Shown here one piece after another: positions 16,418-26,000 of a DNA stretch of 64,000 nucleotides (the first letter of the stretch is position 1; each line of letters opens with the position of its first letter). This stretch comes from CAZKAP01 sp964550895 (lineage in GTDB: Bacteria > Bacteroidota > Bacteroidia > Flavobacteriales > Flavobacteriaceae). The notes below the pieces were generated by a model, which was given only the letters and a program-made list of their open reading frames with translations, searched no databases and was not told where the DNA came from. Position numbers and translations under genes: made by a program. The stretch is from NCBI GenBank assembly GCA_964550895.1, contig CAZKAP010000012.1, forward strand, positions 4,149 to 68,148, written 5' to 3'.

Positions 16418-18151
16418 TTATTGTATGATAATGGATTTACTCATTTTTTCACCGTTCACTATCATCTGGTACACGTAGCGACCGCTGGGCAGTTGGGCAT
16501 TAACGCTCTGTTTTACATCGATCTGAGTGCTGCCCGCCGAGGCCGTCCCCTGGTAGAGTACCCCTACTTTCTGTCCGATAACGTTGTAGAGATTGACTTC
16601 CACGGGTGAACTCTCCGGCAGATTGAATTCGATATGAGGATTTATTTGGTCCGGATAGTATGCTCCATGGGTAATTTGGGTAAGTTCTCCGGGGTCGGCT
16701 CCGGGGTCCGAACCGTCCGAAGGCGGCGTATCGGGGATATCCGGCGGATCGTTGTCGTAAACCACATCGTCGTTGAATTCGGTTTCAGCATGGCAGCGGA
16801 ATCCGAGGTCAATGGGAGTATAGTCGTGATTCAATAGGTGTTGTTGTACCTTGACGGGATCCACGCACAGCCATTCGGCCAATACCGTTCCATAGAGATC
16901 GCGGAAGTCCACATTGGGTTCGAGGGTTCCATTGACCTCATCGCGGTCCGTGTTCCAAATTTCGGGGTGGGTACCCACGAAGGCGCTCCCTTGCAGGCCT
17001 TTACCGAAGAACAGGGTGGGGGCGGCCTTACCGTGGTCCGTGCCTACGGAGCCGTTCTCGAATACCCGCCTGCCGAACTCGGAGAAGGTCATACTGAGTA
17101 CGCGCTCGTCCACGCCCGAGAACTCGAGGTCGGTGTAGAAATCCTGTACGGCCCGGGTCAGGTTCGACATCAGGCGTTCGTGCACTATAGGCTGGTTGCC
17201 GTGGGTATCGAATCCACCCATGGATACCATATAGACCCGGGTGCCCAGCCCTCCCTTAATAAGACGGGCCAGCAGTGCCATCTGTCTCGCGAAGTTGTTG
17301 TCCTGATACTCGATTTCATTCGACCCGGCCTCGTATGCCTGGTTGATGTCTCCGGCGTATTCATAAGTGGTATTGGCCACGCCTCTCAGATACCGGAGCT
17401 GGTCGTGGTACATGCACTCATTGAAGAGGGCCGGATCCATGTCGTAGAAGAATCCGGATTGGGCGATTTGCTCCAATTGGTCTACATTATTGGTAATGAA
17501 AGCGTAGTTGGTTTCCTCCCCCTGGAACACCAGGTTGTTGATGTTCCCGATCTGTATGGCCGCCGGAAAGTCCGGTCGACCGCTCTCCAGGAGGTAATTG
17601 GGGTAGATATCCTCGAAATACCGGCCCATCCAGCCCGTGTCCTCGCCAGTGAGTCCCGTGGTGGTCAAATCTGTGTTGGCCCAGATGTCCGACCCGGTGA
17701 AGTGCGACAGGTTTTGATTCTGGTAGCCTACCCCGTGCACGGCCTTAAACATGCCCTCTCCCCAGAGTGCTTCGGTGGGCTCCATAAAGGAGGGGATGCC
17801 GAATTCGTCCGTGAGCTGGATGATCTTACTCTCGGGCAGGTAGATATTCGGCCGTACCTGCCGGTAGCGGTCGTACTGCTCCAGGGGGATCACCGTGTTC
17901 AGGCCGTCGTTCCCACCATTCAGGCGGATCAGGATCAGGATGTTATCCCCCTCGGCTGCACCTATGGCCGCGGAGAGGCGCGACGGCGCCGCAGCCGTGA
18001 GCATATGGCTGCCCAGGAACATAGTACCGGAACCCGCTATGCCCAGGGTTTGCATAAAGGAGCGGCGGCTCCAGGCCCGGTGCTCCTCGTTATGGCCTTC
18101 GTGTTCCAGGCCCTTGAAGGGCTCGTGATAATGATTCGAGTGGTTGCACAT
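16418..18151 (-). CDS. DUF1501 family protein with type IX secretion signal
   Basis: A 577-residue protein. The N-terminus has an unusual Cys/His-rich lead (MCNHSNHYHEP..., residues 1-26), then a twin-arginine-like motif 'SRRSFMQTLG' and a hydrophobic stretch ending in 'AAAPSRL' (~residue 57). The body is the DUF1501 alkaline-phosphatase-like fold with 'LIRLNGGNDGLNTVIPL', 'GGFDTHGNQ' and 'SEFGRRVFENGSVGTDHG'. A Pro/Asp-rich linker precedes a C-terminal type IX sorting domain (about residues 505-577, with 'EVNLYNVIGQKV' and 'LPSGRYVYQMIVNGEKMSKSI'). It should be exported and attached to the surface or released. The gene starts 9 bases after the DUF1800 gene, its constant companion. Confidence 0.9.
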   Translation of the reverse strand: MCNHSNHYHEPFKGLEHEGHNEEHRAWSRRSFMQTLGIAGSGTMFLGSHMLTAAAPSRLSAAIGAAEGDNILILIRLNGGNDGLNTVIPLEQYDRYRQVRPNIYLPESKIIQLTDEFGIPSFMEPTEALWGEGMFKAVHGVGYQNQNLSHFTGSDIWANTDLTTTGLTGEDTGWMGRYFEDIYPNYLLESGRPDFPAAIQIGNINNLVFQGEETNYAFITNNVDQLEQIAQSGFFYDMDPALFNECMYHDQLRYLRGVANTTYEYAGDINQAYEAGSNEIEYQDNNFARQMALLARLIKGGLGTRVYMVSMGGFDTHGNQPIVHERLMSNLTRAVQDFYTDLEFSGVDERVLSMTFSEFGRRVFENGSVGTDHGKAAPTLFFGKGLQGSAFVGTHPEIWNTDRDEVNGTLEPNVDFRDLYGTVLAEWLCVDPVKVQQHLLNHDYTPIDLGFRCHAETEFNDDVVYDNDPPDIPDTPPSDGSDPGADPGELTQITHGAYYPDQINPHIEFNLPESSPVEVNLYNVIGQKVGVLYQGTASAGSTQIDVKQSVNAQLPSGRYVYQMIVNGEKMSKSIIIQ

Positions 18152-18160
18152 GGCTGGGGC

Positions 18161-19720
18161 TTATTTAAGTTGAAATTCGGGTTGGCGGGACAGGTGGCTC
18201 AGCAGTACGTAAACCTGAGTGGGAACCGTCATGCTGATGTTCAGTATCCAGCTCCCCATCAACATGGGGTTGGCCACGAAATCGGGATCGACATTGGCAA
18301 TGTAATAGTCTATGTAGTCCTGATCGTAGAAATCGACCGGGATATCATCTATGGTAAAGGCGTCCAGGGCATTCTGGAAATCCTCCTGGGTAAGCAGGTC
18401 CTTTGGGGTAAAGTGCTGCACGAAGGCCTCGACGACGATCAGTGGATTGCTGGTCCCTTCGTTCGCCGGGCCCACCAGTTCCATCGCCAGATCCCGGAGG
18501 TATTCGGGGTTGGACTGCAGGTACTGGCCGATAAACCAGTCCATGCTAAGCCAGCGCCCGATAATGAACTGGGTACTGATCCAGTCCCGGTCGCGTTGCC
18601 AGCCGGCCACGTCCACGGGATTGAAGAATTCCTGCCCGAGCTGGGCTGCCACACCAACGAACTGCTCGAGCATGACGTCGGTGAGGGGTAGGGCAGACTC
18701 GTTTTCGAACTGGAAGAACAGGTCCACGGGGCTTTTTATGATCACCCCGAAGCTTTCCGGGTCGAAAAAGTGTTCGGATACCAACAGCTGGTTCAGTACG
18801 GGTGCCAATTCAAAGTTACTGGCAATCAACGTATCGGCCAGTCCGTCGATGACCACGGCCGTATTTGGGTTGTCGGCAGAAATATCCGGATGGACCAGAT
18901 ACTGATAGAGTTTGCCGATGATAAAGCGGGCAATTTCGTCAGTGCGCTCCTCGAACAGGATATCGATCACATCGTTATAACCCCAGTTACCCGTCCTGCC
19001 GAAGATCGTCTTCTCTTCTTGTACGAAGTGTTCGGGATTGAAGGCATATTTAGCGCAACCTACATCTCCATTATCCGTGTAGCCGGTTAGCGCCTTGGAA
19101 GTCTCGACGATGTCATCTTCCGTATAGCCGTTCCCTTCACCCAGGGTGAAGAGTTCGTAGAGTTCCCGCGAATAGTTGTCGTTGGGTCTCCTGCCATTGT
19201 CTCCACGGTTGAAGGCCCCGTCCAGGTAACGAAGCATGGCCGCGGTCAGGCCCACCTCACTGACGAAAGTCTTGAAGTTTCCTATGGCGTTCCTTTGGAG
19301 GCAAGTAATGTATTCGTGCAGGAAGGAAGCGCAGTTGTACACCCGCAATTCGGTGACGAAGTGGTTGCTCCAGAAGAAACTCATGCGGTCTCTCAGCCCA
19401 TTGGCCAGCAGGGCCTTGGCATAATCCAGGCTGAGCTCGCTGATCTGGGCCCTGTAGAGGTCCCTTCTCAAATCATCATCCTCGGGATAATCGTTGTTTG
19501 TCCAGTTCGACCAGGGGTAGGCAGGGAGTAAGGGGGCTGCCTGTGCCCCGGCGATGATTCCCGCCATGAGTTCAGAGGCCGTACGGCCAACGGACTGGTC
19601 GATTACTTCTTTGGATGCCCCGAAGGAACACCGGCGGTACAAATGCTCCACCTCACGTTGGGTCAATGGCTGCGAGTATACGGCCAGCCCCGAGGTATTG
19701 CAGTTCACAAAAGCTTCCAT
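18161..19720 (-). CDS. DUF1800 family protein
   Basis: A 519-residue protein of the DUF1800 family. The recognisable opening is 'LTQREVEHLYRRCSFGASKEVI'. The middle has 'MSFFWSNHFVTE' and 'YLDGAFNRGDNGRRPNDNYSRELYELFTLG', and later 'GWQRDRDWISTQF'. These motifs are typical of DUF1800, which occurs next to DUF1501 in many bacteria. The biochemical role is unknown. I see no obvious signal peptide at the proposed start, although its partner is plainly exported. Both genes form a two-gene operon. Confidence 0.9.
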   Translation of the reverse strand: MEAFVNCNTSGLAVYSQPLTQREVEHLYRRCSFGASKEVIDQSVGRTASELMAGIIAGAQAAPLLPAYPWSNWTNNDYPEDDDLRRDLYRAQISELSLDYAKALLANGLRDRMSFFWSNHFVTELRVYNCASFLHEYITCLQRNAIGNFKTFVSEVGLTAAMLRYLDGAFNRGDNGRRPNDNYSRELYELFTLGEGNGYTEDDIVETSKALTGYTDNGDVGCAKYAFNPEHFVQEEKTIFGRTGNWGYNDVIDILFEERTDEIARFIIGKLYQYLVHPDISADNPNTAVVIDGLADTLIASNFELAPVLNQLLVSEHFFDPESFGVIIKSPVDLFFQFENESALPLTDVMLEQFVGVAAQLGQEFFNPVDVAGWQRDRDWISTQFIIGRWLSMDWFIGQYLQSNPEYLRDLAMELVGPANEGTSNPLIVVEAFVQHFTPKDLLTQEDFQNALDAFTIDDIPVDFYDQDYIDYYIANVDPDFVANPMLMGSWILNISMTVPTQVYVLLSHLSRQPEFQLK

Positions 19721-19747
19721 AGCCTAGTGGTCATTGCAAGTTAATTT

Positions 19748-19768
19748 CATAGTCTTATACGAACTATG
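19748..19768. repeat. Short inverted repeat upstream of the DUF1800 gene
   Basis: CATAGT (19748-19753) and ACTATG (19763-19768) form a 6-bp inverted repeat with a 9-base spacer, 28 bases before the DUF1800 start codon. It sits where an operator for the DUF1800-DUF1501 operon could be, but a 6-bp match may be chance. Confidence 0.2.
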
Positions 19769-19906
19769 CCTAGTAAGATGTTGGTGGTTTATTGCGATTT
19801 CTAAAATAGAAGAAAAACCAAACATCTAGATGAAGTGAACGTTTTTTTCGATGAAATACTCGACAAGTGGCCCGTATTGTTGTAAATCCGATGTAATTCA
19901 GGGTCA

Positions 19907-20251
19907 ATGACCAAACACCCTTTGGATTCCTCCACGAAATACACGGGCAGGCGGGGAGAAGACCTGGCCTGTGCCTACCTGCGATCACGAGGGTATGCGA
20001 TCCTGAGCCGAAATTTCAGGTGGGGCCGCCTGGAAGGGGATATACTGGCAAGCCGGGACGGGTACTTGTGGCTCTTCGAGGTTAAGACCCGCACCGGGGC
20101 CGCGAACCCGCAACCTGTTCATCCAAGGCAGTGGCAGCATCTGCGGAAATTGCTCAATCATGAGGTACAACAGCGCCATTGGCAGGGTGAATGTGGTATT
20201 CGTGTGATTCTTGTGGTATTGCGACCGCCTTTTCTAAGTATTAAACTTTAA
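19907..20251 (+). CDS. YraN / UPF0102 family nuclease-like protein
   Basis: A 114-residue protein of the UPF0102/YraN family, a restriction-endonuclease-like fold thought to act in DNA processing or repair. Family motifs are 'GRRGEDLACAYLRSRGYAILSRNFRWG' and 'WLFEVKTRTG' (PD-(D/E)XK core E-x-K). The usual 'EIDLIA' block reads 'EGDILAS' here, with the aspartate kept. The length is normal. It begins a plus-strand run, with the ACT-like gene about 70 bases downstream. Confidence 0.88.
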   Translation: MTKHPLDSSTKYTGRRGEDLACAYLRSRGYAILSRNFRWGRLEGDILASRDGYLWLFEVKTRTGAANPQPVHPRQWQHLRKLLNHEVQQRHWQGECGIRVILVVLRPPFLSIKL

Positions 20252-20320
20252 GGATTAAAAACGTCCAGTATTCATATAAATCCCTGATAAACGTTCTATT
20301 TTTAACAAAAAGTTACAGGG

Positions 20321-20980
20321 ATGAAGACCATATCCTCCGAAGTAGAGCGGTACATCCACCGAAAACCTTTCCTGCAGTCGGCCCTGGCCCAGGGGATCAT
20401 CAACCTCACCTCCCTGGCCCGTCAGATACTGCCCGAGATCGAGACGGCCCTGGGCAAACCGGTCCGTCCGGGTGCCATTATCATGGCCCTCAAGCGGTTG
20501 TCCGAGAACCTGGAATTTCTGGCGACCCACAGAATCGTGAGGGTCCTCAAAGAAATCGGTGAAATCACCGTACGCTCGTCCCTTTCGGATTACACCTTCA
20601 GGATCTCAGACACCATCCTTACCGCCCAGGCCCGTTTTATAGAAGAAGTAACGCAAAGAGGAGACGTATTCTATACCTCATCCCGGGGCGTGAATGAACT
20701 CAATATAGTGGTCAGCAGTTCCCTGGACGAGCAGATTCGCACCTACTTCAGGGACGAGGCATGCACCCAGCACGCCGACGACCTCGCTTCGGTTACCGTG
20801 AAGCTGCCCGCCGAAAATGTATCCGTCCCCGGCATTTATTACTTCATATTCCAGCGCCTGGCCTGGGAAGGCGTGGTGCTGTACGAGGTGATTTCCACGA
20901 CCAACGAATTCACGATTCTGGTCGCCGAATCCCAGGTCGAACAGGCTTTTTCTATCATCAAGTCCCTGAAGAAACTCTGA
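20321..20980 (+). CDS. ACT-domain-like conserved protein (often labelled aspartate kinase)
   Basis: A 219-residue cytoplasmic protein highly typical of Flavobacteria: 'QGIINLTSLARQILPEIE', 'GAIIMALKRLSENLEF', 'VRSSLSDYTF', 'FYTSSRGVNELNIVVSS', then 'ITVKLPAENV'-type strands and 'VPGIYYFIFQRLAWEGV'. The C-terminal half (~130-215) matches the ACT-like regulatory fold, ending 'STTNEFTILVAESQVEQAF'. Databases commonly call such proteins aspartate kinase, but there is no kinase domain (no KFGG motif). It may sense an amino acid. A real aspartate kinase is at 39562. The promoter region upstream is AT-rich without a full consensus. Confidence 0.8.
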   Translation: MKTISSEVERYIHRKPFLQSALAQGIINLTSLARQILPEIETALGKPVRPGAIIMALKRLSENLEFLATHRIVRVLKEIGEITVRSSLSDYTFRISDTILTAQARFIEEVTQRGDVFYTSSRGVNELNIVVSSSLDEQIRTYFRDEACTQHADDLASVTVKLPAENVSVPGIYYFIFQRLAWEGVVLYEVISTTNEFTILVAESQVEQAFSIIKSLKKL

Positions 20981-21097
20981 GTACGGCAAAACCCGCAGCA
21001 TCCCTTCTCAACCCGAGCAGGGGCGATGACCACATTTTTTCTTCAGTCTGTTTCGAAAGCCATAAATTAGGGTGTAATCGAAACGAAATACGGAGCC

Positions 21098-23077
21098 ATG
21101 AACACGAAAAAACTCCTGATTCGCACCCTGCTATTCGCCCTGTTGGTGGCAGCCGCCTATACCGCCTATGTGTTGTTCTATCCCAACAATCGCATACCGT
21201 CCGTCAGGCTCATACCGGACAATGCGGTTTTTATGATCGAAAGTGACCGGCCGGTCGTCAATTGGGATCAGATCACAGGTTCCGATTCCTGGACCTTTCT
21301 CAACCGGAACGAGTATTTCCTGGAGGTGACGCGCAGCATACAGTCCATCGATTCGGTGCTCAACAAGCGGAAGGGTATTTTCAATATGCTGGGCGAGCGC
21401 AGCCTTTGGGTGTCCTTCCACATCACCTCCGGGAAGAAGATGGGGATCATGTACACGGTCGATCTGAAGAAATTCAGGCAGATCCGCCTGCTGAGAAATA
21501 GCGTGAACTCGCTGCTTGACGACGATTTTACCTTGAGCAAGAGGGACTACAGGGGATTCGAGGTCCTGGACCTCTACAGCAAGAAGAATGGAAAGACCCT
21601 CTCGCTGTCCTTTATCAAAAATCAGCTGATACTCTCCTATTCTCCGGAACTTTTGGAGATGTCCATCGACCAGTACCTGAACCCGGTCCTCAGCAGGGAT
21701 TCCCGCTTTCTCAATGTGCGTTCCGAGGTCCTGGCAAGCGATGGCGGCATCCGGCTCTATGTGCAGTACAATTACCTGGAGGAATTCGGTTTGAAGTATG
21801 CCGACAAGCCTTCTCCCTTCCTGGTACAGCTGGGGGAGATATTCGATTTCTCAGGTTTCGCCTTCAATTTTTCCGACCCGAAATGGGTAAAAGCAGTGGG
21901 CACTACGGGACTGGATGAAGAGAACAAAGGCTTTGTCAATGTGCTGCAGCAGTCGGGTTCTTCGGCGATCGGGCTGGCCGAAATAGCCCCCAAGCGAACG
22001 GCCGCCTTCCTCAGGTACGGCTTCGACGACTTTCCGACCTTTTACGAAAACTACAGGGCCCTGGCCGATCGCTATCCCAGCTCGTATAAGGAAATTGAAG
22101 AAGGCATCCGCACGACAGAGAAGTTTCTCAAGATCGATCGGCAGCGAAATATCTATAGCTGGATCGGAGATGAGATTGGCGTGCTCTACCTCCCCTCCGA
22201 GCGGAATCCGGGGGATAACGAAGTTGCGCTCGCCATCAAGGCCGACACCATTGAGCATGCCGAACGCGAACTCGCCTTTATCCGGGCTCAGATCAAAAAA
22301 CGCACCCCGGTAAAGTTTAAGGCGGTCCGCTATAACGGCCATACCATTAACTTCCTTTCCATCAAGGGCTTCTTCAAGGTGTTTTTCGGTAAGCTGTTCG
22401 ACAACTTCGACAAGCCCTACTATACCGTACTCGGAGATTATGTGGTGTTCAGCAATCAGGCCAATACCCTGAAGATCATGATCGACGATTACGAGGACAT
22501 CGAGACCCTGGATACCTCGGAATATTACTACAGCTTTATCGAAAACTTCGAACAGAATTCGGCCCTTTTCGCCTATGTAAATACCCCCTTGCTGTACCAG
22601 AACCTGTACAATTTCGCCGATCAGGAAACCCGTCTCCGGCTCGATGAGAACAAGGAATACCTGCTCAGTTTTCCCCAATGGGGCTTCGAGGGCATACCCG
22701 ATCAGAACCGGCTGAGGAATACCCTGGTTATACAGCACACCCCTTATGCCTCCATCAGGGATGCCGAGCCCTTCCGAGAGTACGAGCGTCCCCCCGAAGT
22801 GGTGGCCCCCGTTGCGGGCCCGCTCACCGATGCCGTCTTCGATATTCCTCCCGTGAATCCTCCGGACTTGAATGCCTCGTATTATCAGAGCCGGTATTCC
22901 AACGGTACCGTCAGGGTCTATGTTAAGCTCAGGGATGGCCGAAAGCATGGGCGCTATATCGAATACTACCCCAACGGCAAGGTAAAGCTGAAGGGTCGCT
23001 TCAGAAAAGACAGGCAGGTCGGGGTCTGGAGGTATTACGACGATCGGGGAAGGGAACGCAGGAAGAAGCGTTTTTGA
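21098..23077 (+). CDS. DUF3352-like membrane-anchored protein with MORN-type tail
   Basis: A 659-residue protein with one N-terminal transmembrane helix (residues ~7-26) and a large exported domain. Repeated blocks such as 'IPDNAVFMIESDRPVVNWDQI', 'TYTVDLKKFRQI'-like 'MYTVDLKKFRQI' and 'FVVFSNQANTLKIMIDDYE'-type 'YVVFSNQANTLKIMIDDY' resemble DUF3352-like proteins of Bacteroidota. Near the end (~residues 610-655) are two short repeats with 'GRKHGRYIEYYPNGKVKLKG' and 'RQVGVWRYYDDRG', i.e. YwqK/MORN-like repeats. I do not know the function. It is convergent with mfd; only 12 bases separate their stops. Confidence 0.78.
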   Translation: MNTKKLLIRTLLFALLVAAAYTAYVLFYPNNRIPSVRLIPDNAVFMIESDRPVVNWDQITGSDSWTFLNRNEYFLEVTRSIQSIDSVLNKRKGIFNMLGERSLWVSFHITSGKKMGIMYTVDLKKFRQIRLLRNSVNSLLDDDFTLSKRDYRGFEVLDLYSKKNGKTLSLSFIKNQLILSYSPELLEMSIDQYLNPVLSRDSRFLNVRSEVLASDGGIRLYVQYNYLEEFGLKYADKPSPFLVQLGEIFDFSGFAFNFSDPKWVKAVGTTGLDEENKGFVNVLQQSGSSAIGLAEIAPKRTAAFLRYGFDDFPTFYENYRALADRYPSSYKEIEEGIRTTEKFLKIDRQRNIYSWIGDEIGVLYLPSERNPGDNEVALAIKADTIEHAERELAFIRAQIKKRTPVKFKAVRYNGHTINFLSIKGFFKVFFGKLFDNFDKPYYTVLGDYVVFSNQANTLKIMIDDYEDIETLDTSEYYYSFIENFEQNSALFAYVNTPLLYQNLYNFADQETRLRLDENKEYLLSFPQWGFEGIPDQNRLRNTLVIQHTPYASIRDAEPFREYERPPEVVAPVAGPLTDAVFDIPPVNPPDLNASYYQSRYSNGTVRVYVKLRDGRKHGRYIEYYPNGKVKLKGRFRKDRQVGVWRYYDDRGRERRKKRF

Positions 23078-23089
23078 GTGCCGGGGTGC

Positions 23090-26000
23090 CTAGCCCGTGA
23101 CTTCTTCCGTTAGCCGGAGATCCTGCAGGACCTCCAGGGTGCGCCGTATGGTACGGACCCCGTCTACCCTCAGTAGCAGCCTGAGGCCGGCCCGTGTCTG
23201 CTTTTCCTTAAGGCTGTAGGTCTTGCCCGCGGCCTGAACCGACCGAACCAGATGCATAAAGCCTTCGGTCTGGTAGAATTCCGACTCCTGATTGGAAAGG
23301 AAATAGCCCAACAAGAGTCCCTTCTTGATGATAACGCGCTCGAGGCCCAGCTCCTGGGCGACCCATTTGATCTTCATGGATTCCAACAGGTCCTCTGCGG
23401 GAGCGGGCAGCTCGCCGAAACGGTCTGTCAATTGCGATCGGAACCGATCCAGCTCCTCCAGGTTGCGCGTATTGTTGAGTTCGGTGTACAGGTTCAGGCG
23501 TTCGGCCACATTGTTGATGTAGTCGTCCGGAAACAGCAATTCAATGTCCGTGTCCAGCTGCACATCCCGGACGAAAGTGGATGGACCCGAATCGGGCCCC
23601 TCGATTTCCTCGTAGAGTGCCTTAAATTCGTCTTCCTTGAGTTCGTCCACGGCCTCCGATAGTATTTTCTGATAGGTGTCGAAGCCGATCTCGTTAATAA
23701 AACCGCTCTGTTCCCCGCCCAGCAGGTCACCCGCGCCCCGGATTTCCAGGTCCTTCATGGCGATCTGGAATCCGCTGCCCAAATCGGTGTATTGGGCCAG
23801 GGCCTCCATGCGCTTCCGGGCTTCCGGTGTGAGGGTCTCGAACGGGGGAGTGATAAAGAAGCAGAATGCCTTTTTGTTGCTGCGCCCCACCCGGCCCCGC
23901 ATTTGATGCAGGTCGCTGAGGCCGAAGTTATTGGCGTTATGTATAAAGATGGTATTGGCGTTGGTGACGTCCAGCCCGCTTTCCACTATGGTGGTGGAAA
24001 CCAGCACATCGAAGGAACCGTTGAGGAAGTCGAGCATGAGCTGCTCCAATTCCTTGCCGTCCATCTGACCGTGCCCGATCCGGATGCGGGCATCGGGCAC
24101 GAGACGCTGCAACATGCCGGCGACCTCCCGTATGTTTTCGATTCGGTTGTGTATGAAGAATACCTGTCCCCCCCGTTGAATTTCGTAGCTGATGGCATCC
24201 CGGATCAGCTCCTGATCCAGTCCGATTACCCGGCTCTCAATGGGGTGGCGGTTCGGGGGTGCCGTGCTGATCACCGAGAGGTCCCTGGCTGCCATCAGGC
24301 TGAATTGCAGGGTACGCGGAATCGGCGTGGCCGTCAGGGTAAGCACGTCCACATTTTCCTTCATGGCCTTGAGCTTATCCTTGACCGAGACTCCGAACTT
24401 CTGCTCTTCGTCCACGATTAGGAGTCCCAGGTCCTTGAACTCCACGGCCTTCCCAACCAGTTGATGGGTACCGATGACGATGTCTATTTTACCTGTTTTC
24501 AGTTTCTCCAGGATGTCGCGTTTCTCCTGGGCCGTGCGGAAGCGGTTCAGGTAATCCACGGTAACGGGAAGGTCTTCCAGGCGCTTGGCGAAAGTACGGG
24601 CATGCTGGAAGGCCAGTATGGTAGTCGGTACGAGTACGGCTACCTGTTTGCCGTTGTCTACGGCTTTGAAGGCGGCACGGATGGCGATTTCCGTTTTACC
24701 GAAGCCCACATCGCCACAGATCAGCCGGTCCATGGGCCGTTCGCTCTCCATGTCCTGCTTGACATCCCGGGTGGCCTTTTCCTGGTCCGGTGTATCCTCG
24801 TACAGGAAGGAGGCCTCGAGTTCGTGCTGGAGGTAGGTGTCCGGCCCGTACTGGAACCCCTTACGGGTGCGGCGCTTGGCGTAAAGCCTGATCAGGTCGA
24901 AAGCGATCTTCTTGACCCGGGTCTTGGTCTTCTGCTTGAGCTTTTTCCAGGCCGCAGAGCCGAGTTTGTGCAGCTTGGGTACGATGCCGTCCTTGCCATT
25001 GTACTTGGAGATCTTGTGTAGGGAGTGTATGCTGACATACAGGATGTCCCGATCTCCGTAGACCAGCTTAATGGCCTCCTGCTGCTTGCCGTTGACGTCG
25101 ATCTTCTGGAGGCCCCCGAAGGTGCCGATGCCGTGGTCGATATGGGTTACGTAGTCGCCGACGTCCAGTTTGCTGAGCTCCTTCAGGCTAATGGTCTGAC
25201 GGCGGCTCTTGCTGTTCCTCAATCGAAAGCGGTGGTAACGTTCGAATATCTGGTGGTCCGTGTAGCAGAGTACGCCGGAGGGGGTGTCGATAAATCCCTG
25301 ATACAGGGGAAGGACACTGGTCTTGTACGGGACAGACTCCTCCATCTCGTCGAAAATATCGTGGAAGCGTTGTACCTGCTGTTCCGTGACGCATACCAGG
25401 TAATTCTCGTAGCCTCCGGCATGGTGCTCCCGAAGGTCCTCGATGAGCATGTCGAATCGCTTGTTAAAGGTCGGCTGCGAGCGCTGCCCGAACGAAATGC
25501 TCTGATCCGGTAAATCCTGAGGCATGTCAAGACCCTCACCCCAGCTCAGCCTTCGGTGGCGGGACATGGATGTCAGAAAGGTGGCTCCGTCCATAAACAA
25601 CTCCCCGGGCTCTTGTCGCGATATGGGGCTGTCGATATTCTGGTAGGCTTCTTGCGCCTGTCGGAAGAGTTTATCCAGTCGGTCGGGATGGAAGCCGTAG
25701 TTCCTGATCAGGACGATGCCCTCATCCCCCAGGCAATCCATCAGGGTCAGCCTGCGCGCCTTGATCTGCCTTCCTTCTATATTCGGAACGATCTGTATCC
25801 GGTCTACCTTTTTGATGGATAGCTGAGTCTCCACTTCGAAGGTGCGGATGCTTTCCACTTCGTCCCCGAAGAATTCGATGCGGTAGGGTTCCGGATGGGA
25901 ATAGGAGTACACGTCCACTATACCGCCCCGGACAGAGAACTGACCCGGTTCGGTGATGAAGTCCACCCGTTCAAAGCCGTATTCGAAGAGCACCTCGTTG

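Noticed and set aside
16838..18691. 617-codon open frame antisense to the DUF1501 and DUF1800 genes
   Set aside because: It runs opposite to two well-supported genes. The composition looks like a GC-rich shadow frame, with no motifs or signal.
21851..22948. 365-codon frame antisense to the DUF3352-like gene
   Set aside because: Shadow frame opposite a well-supported gene; no recognised domain.
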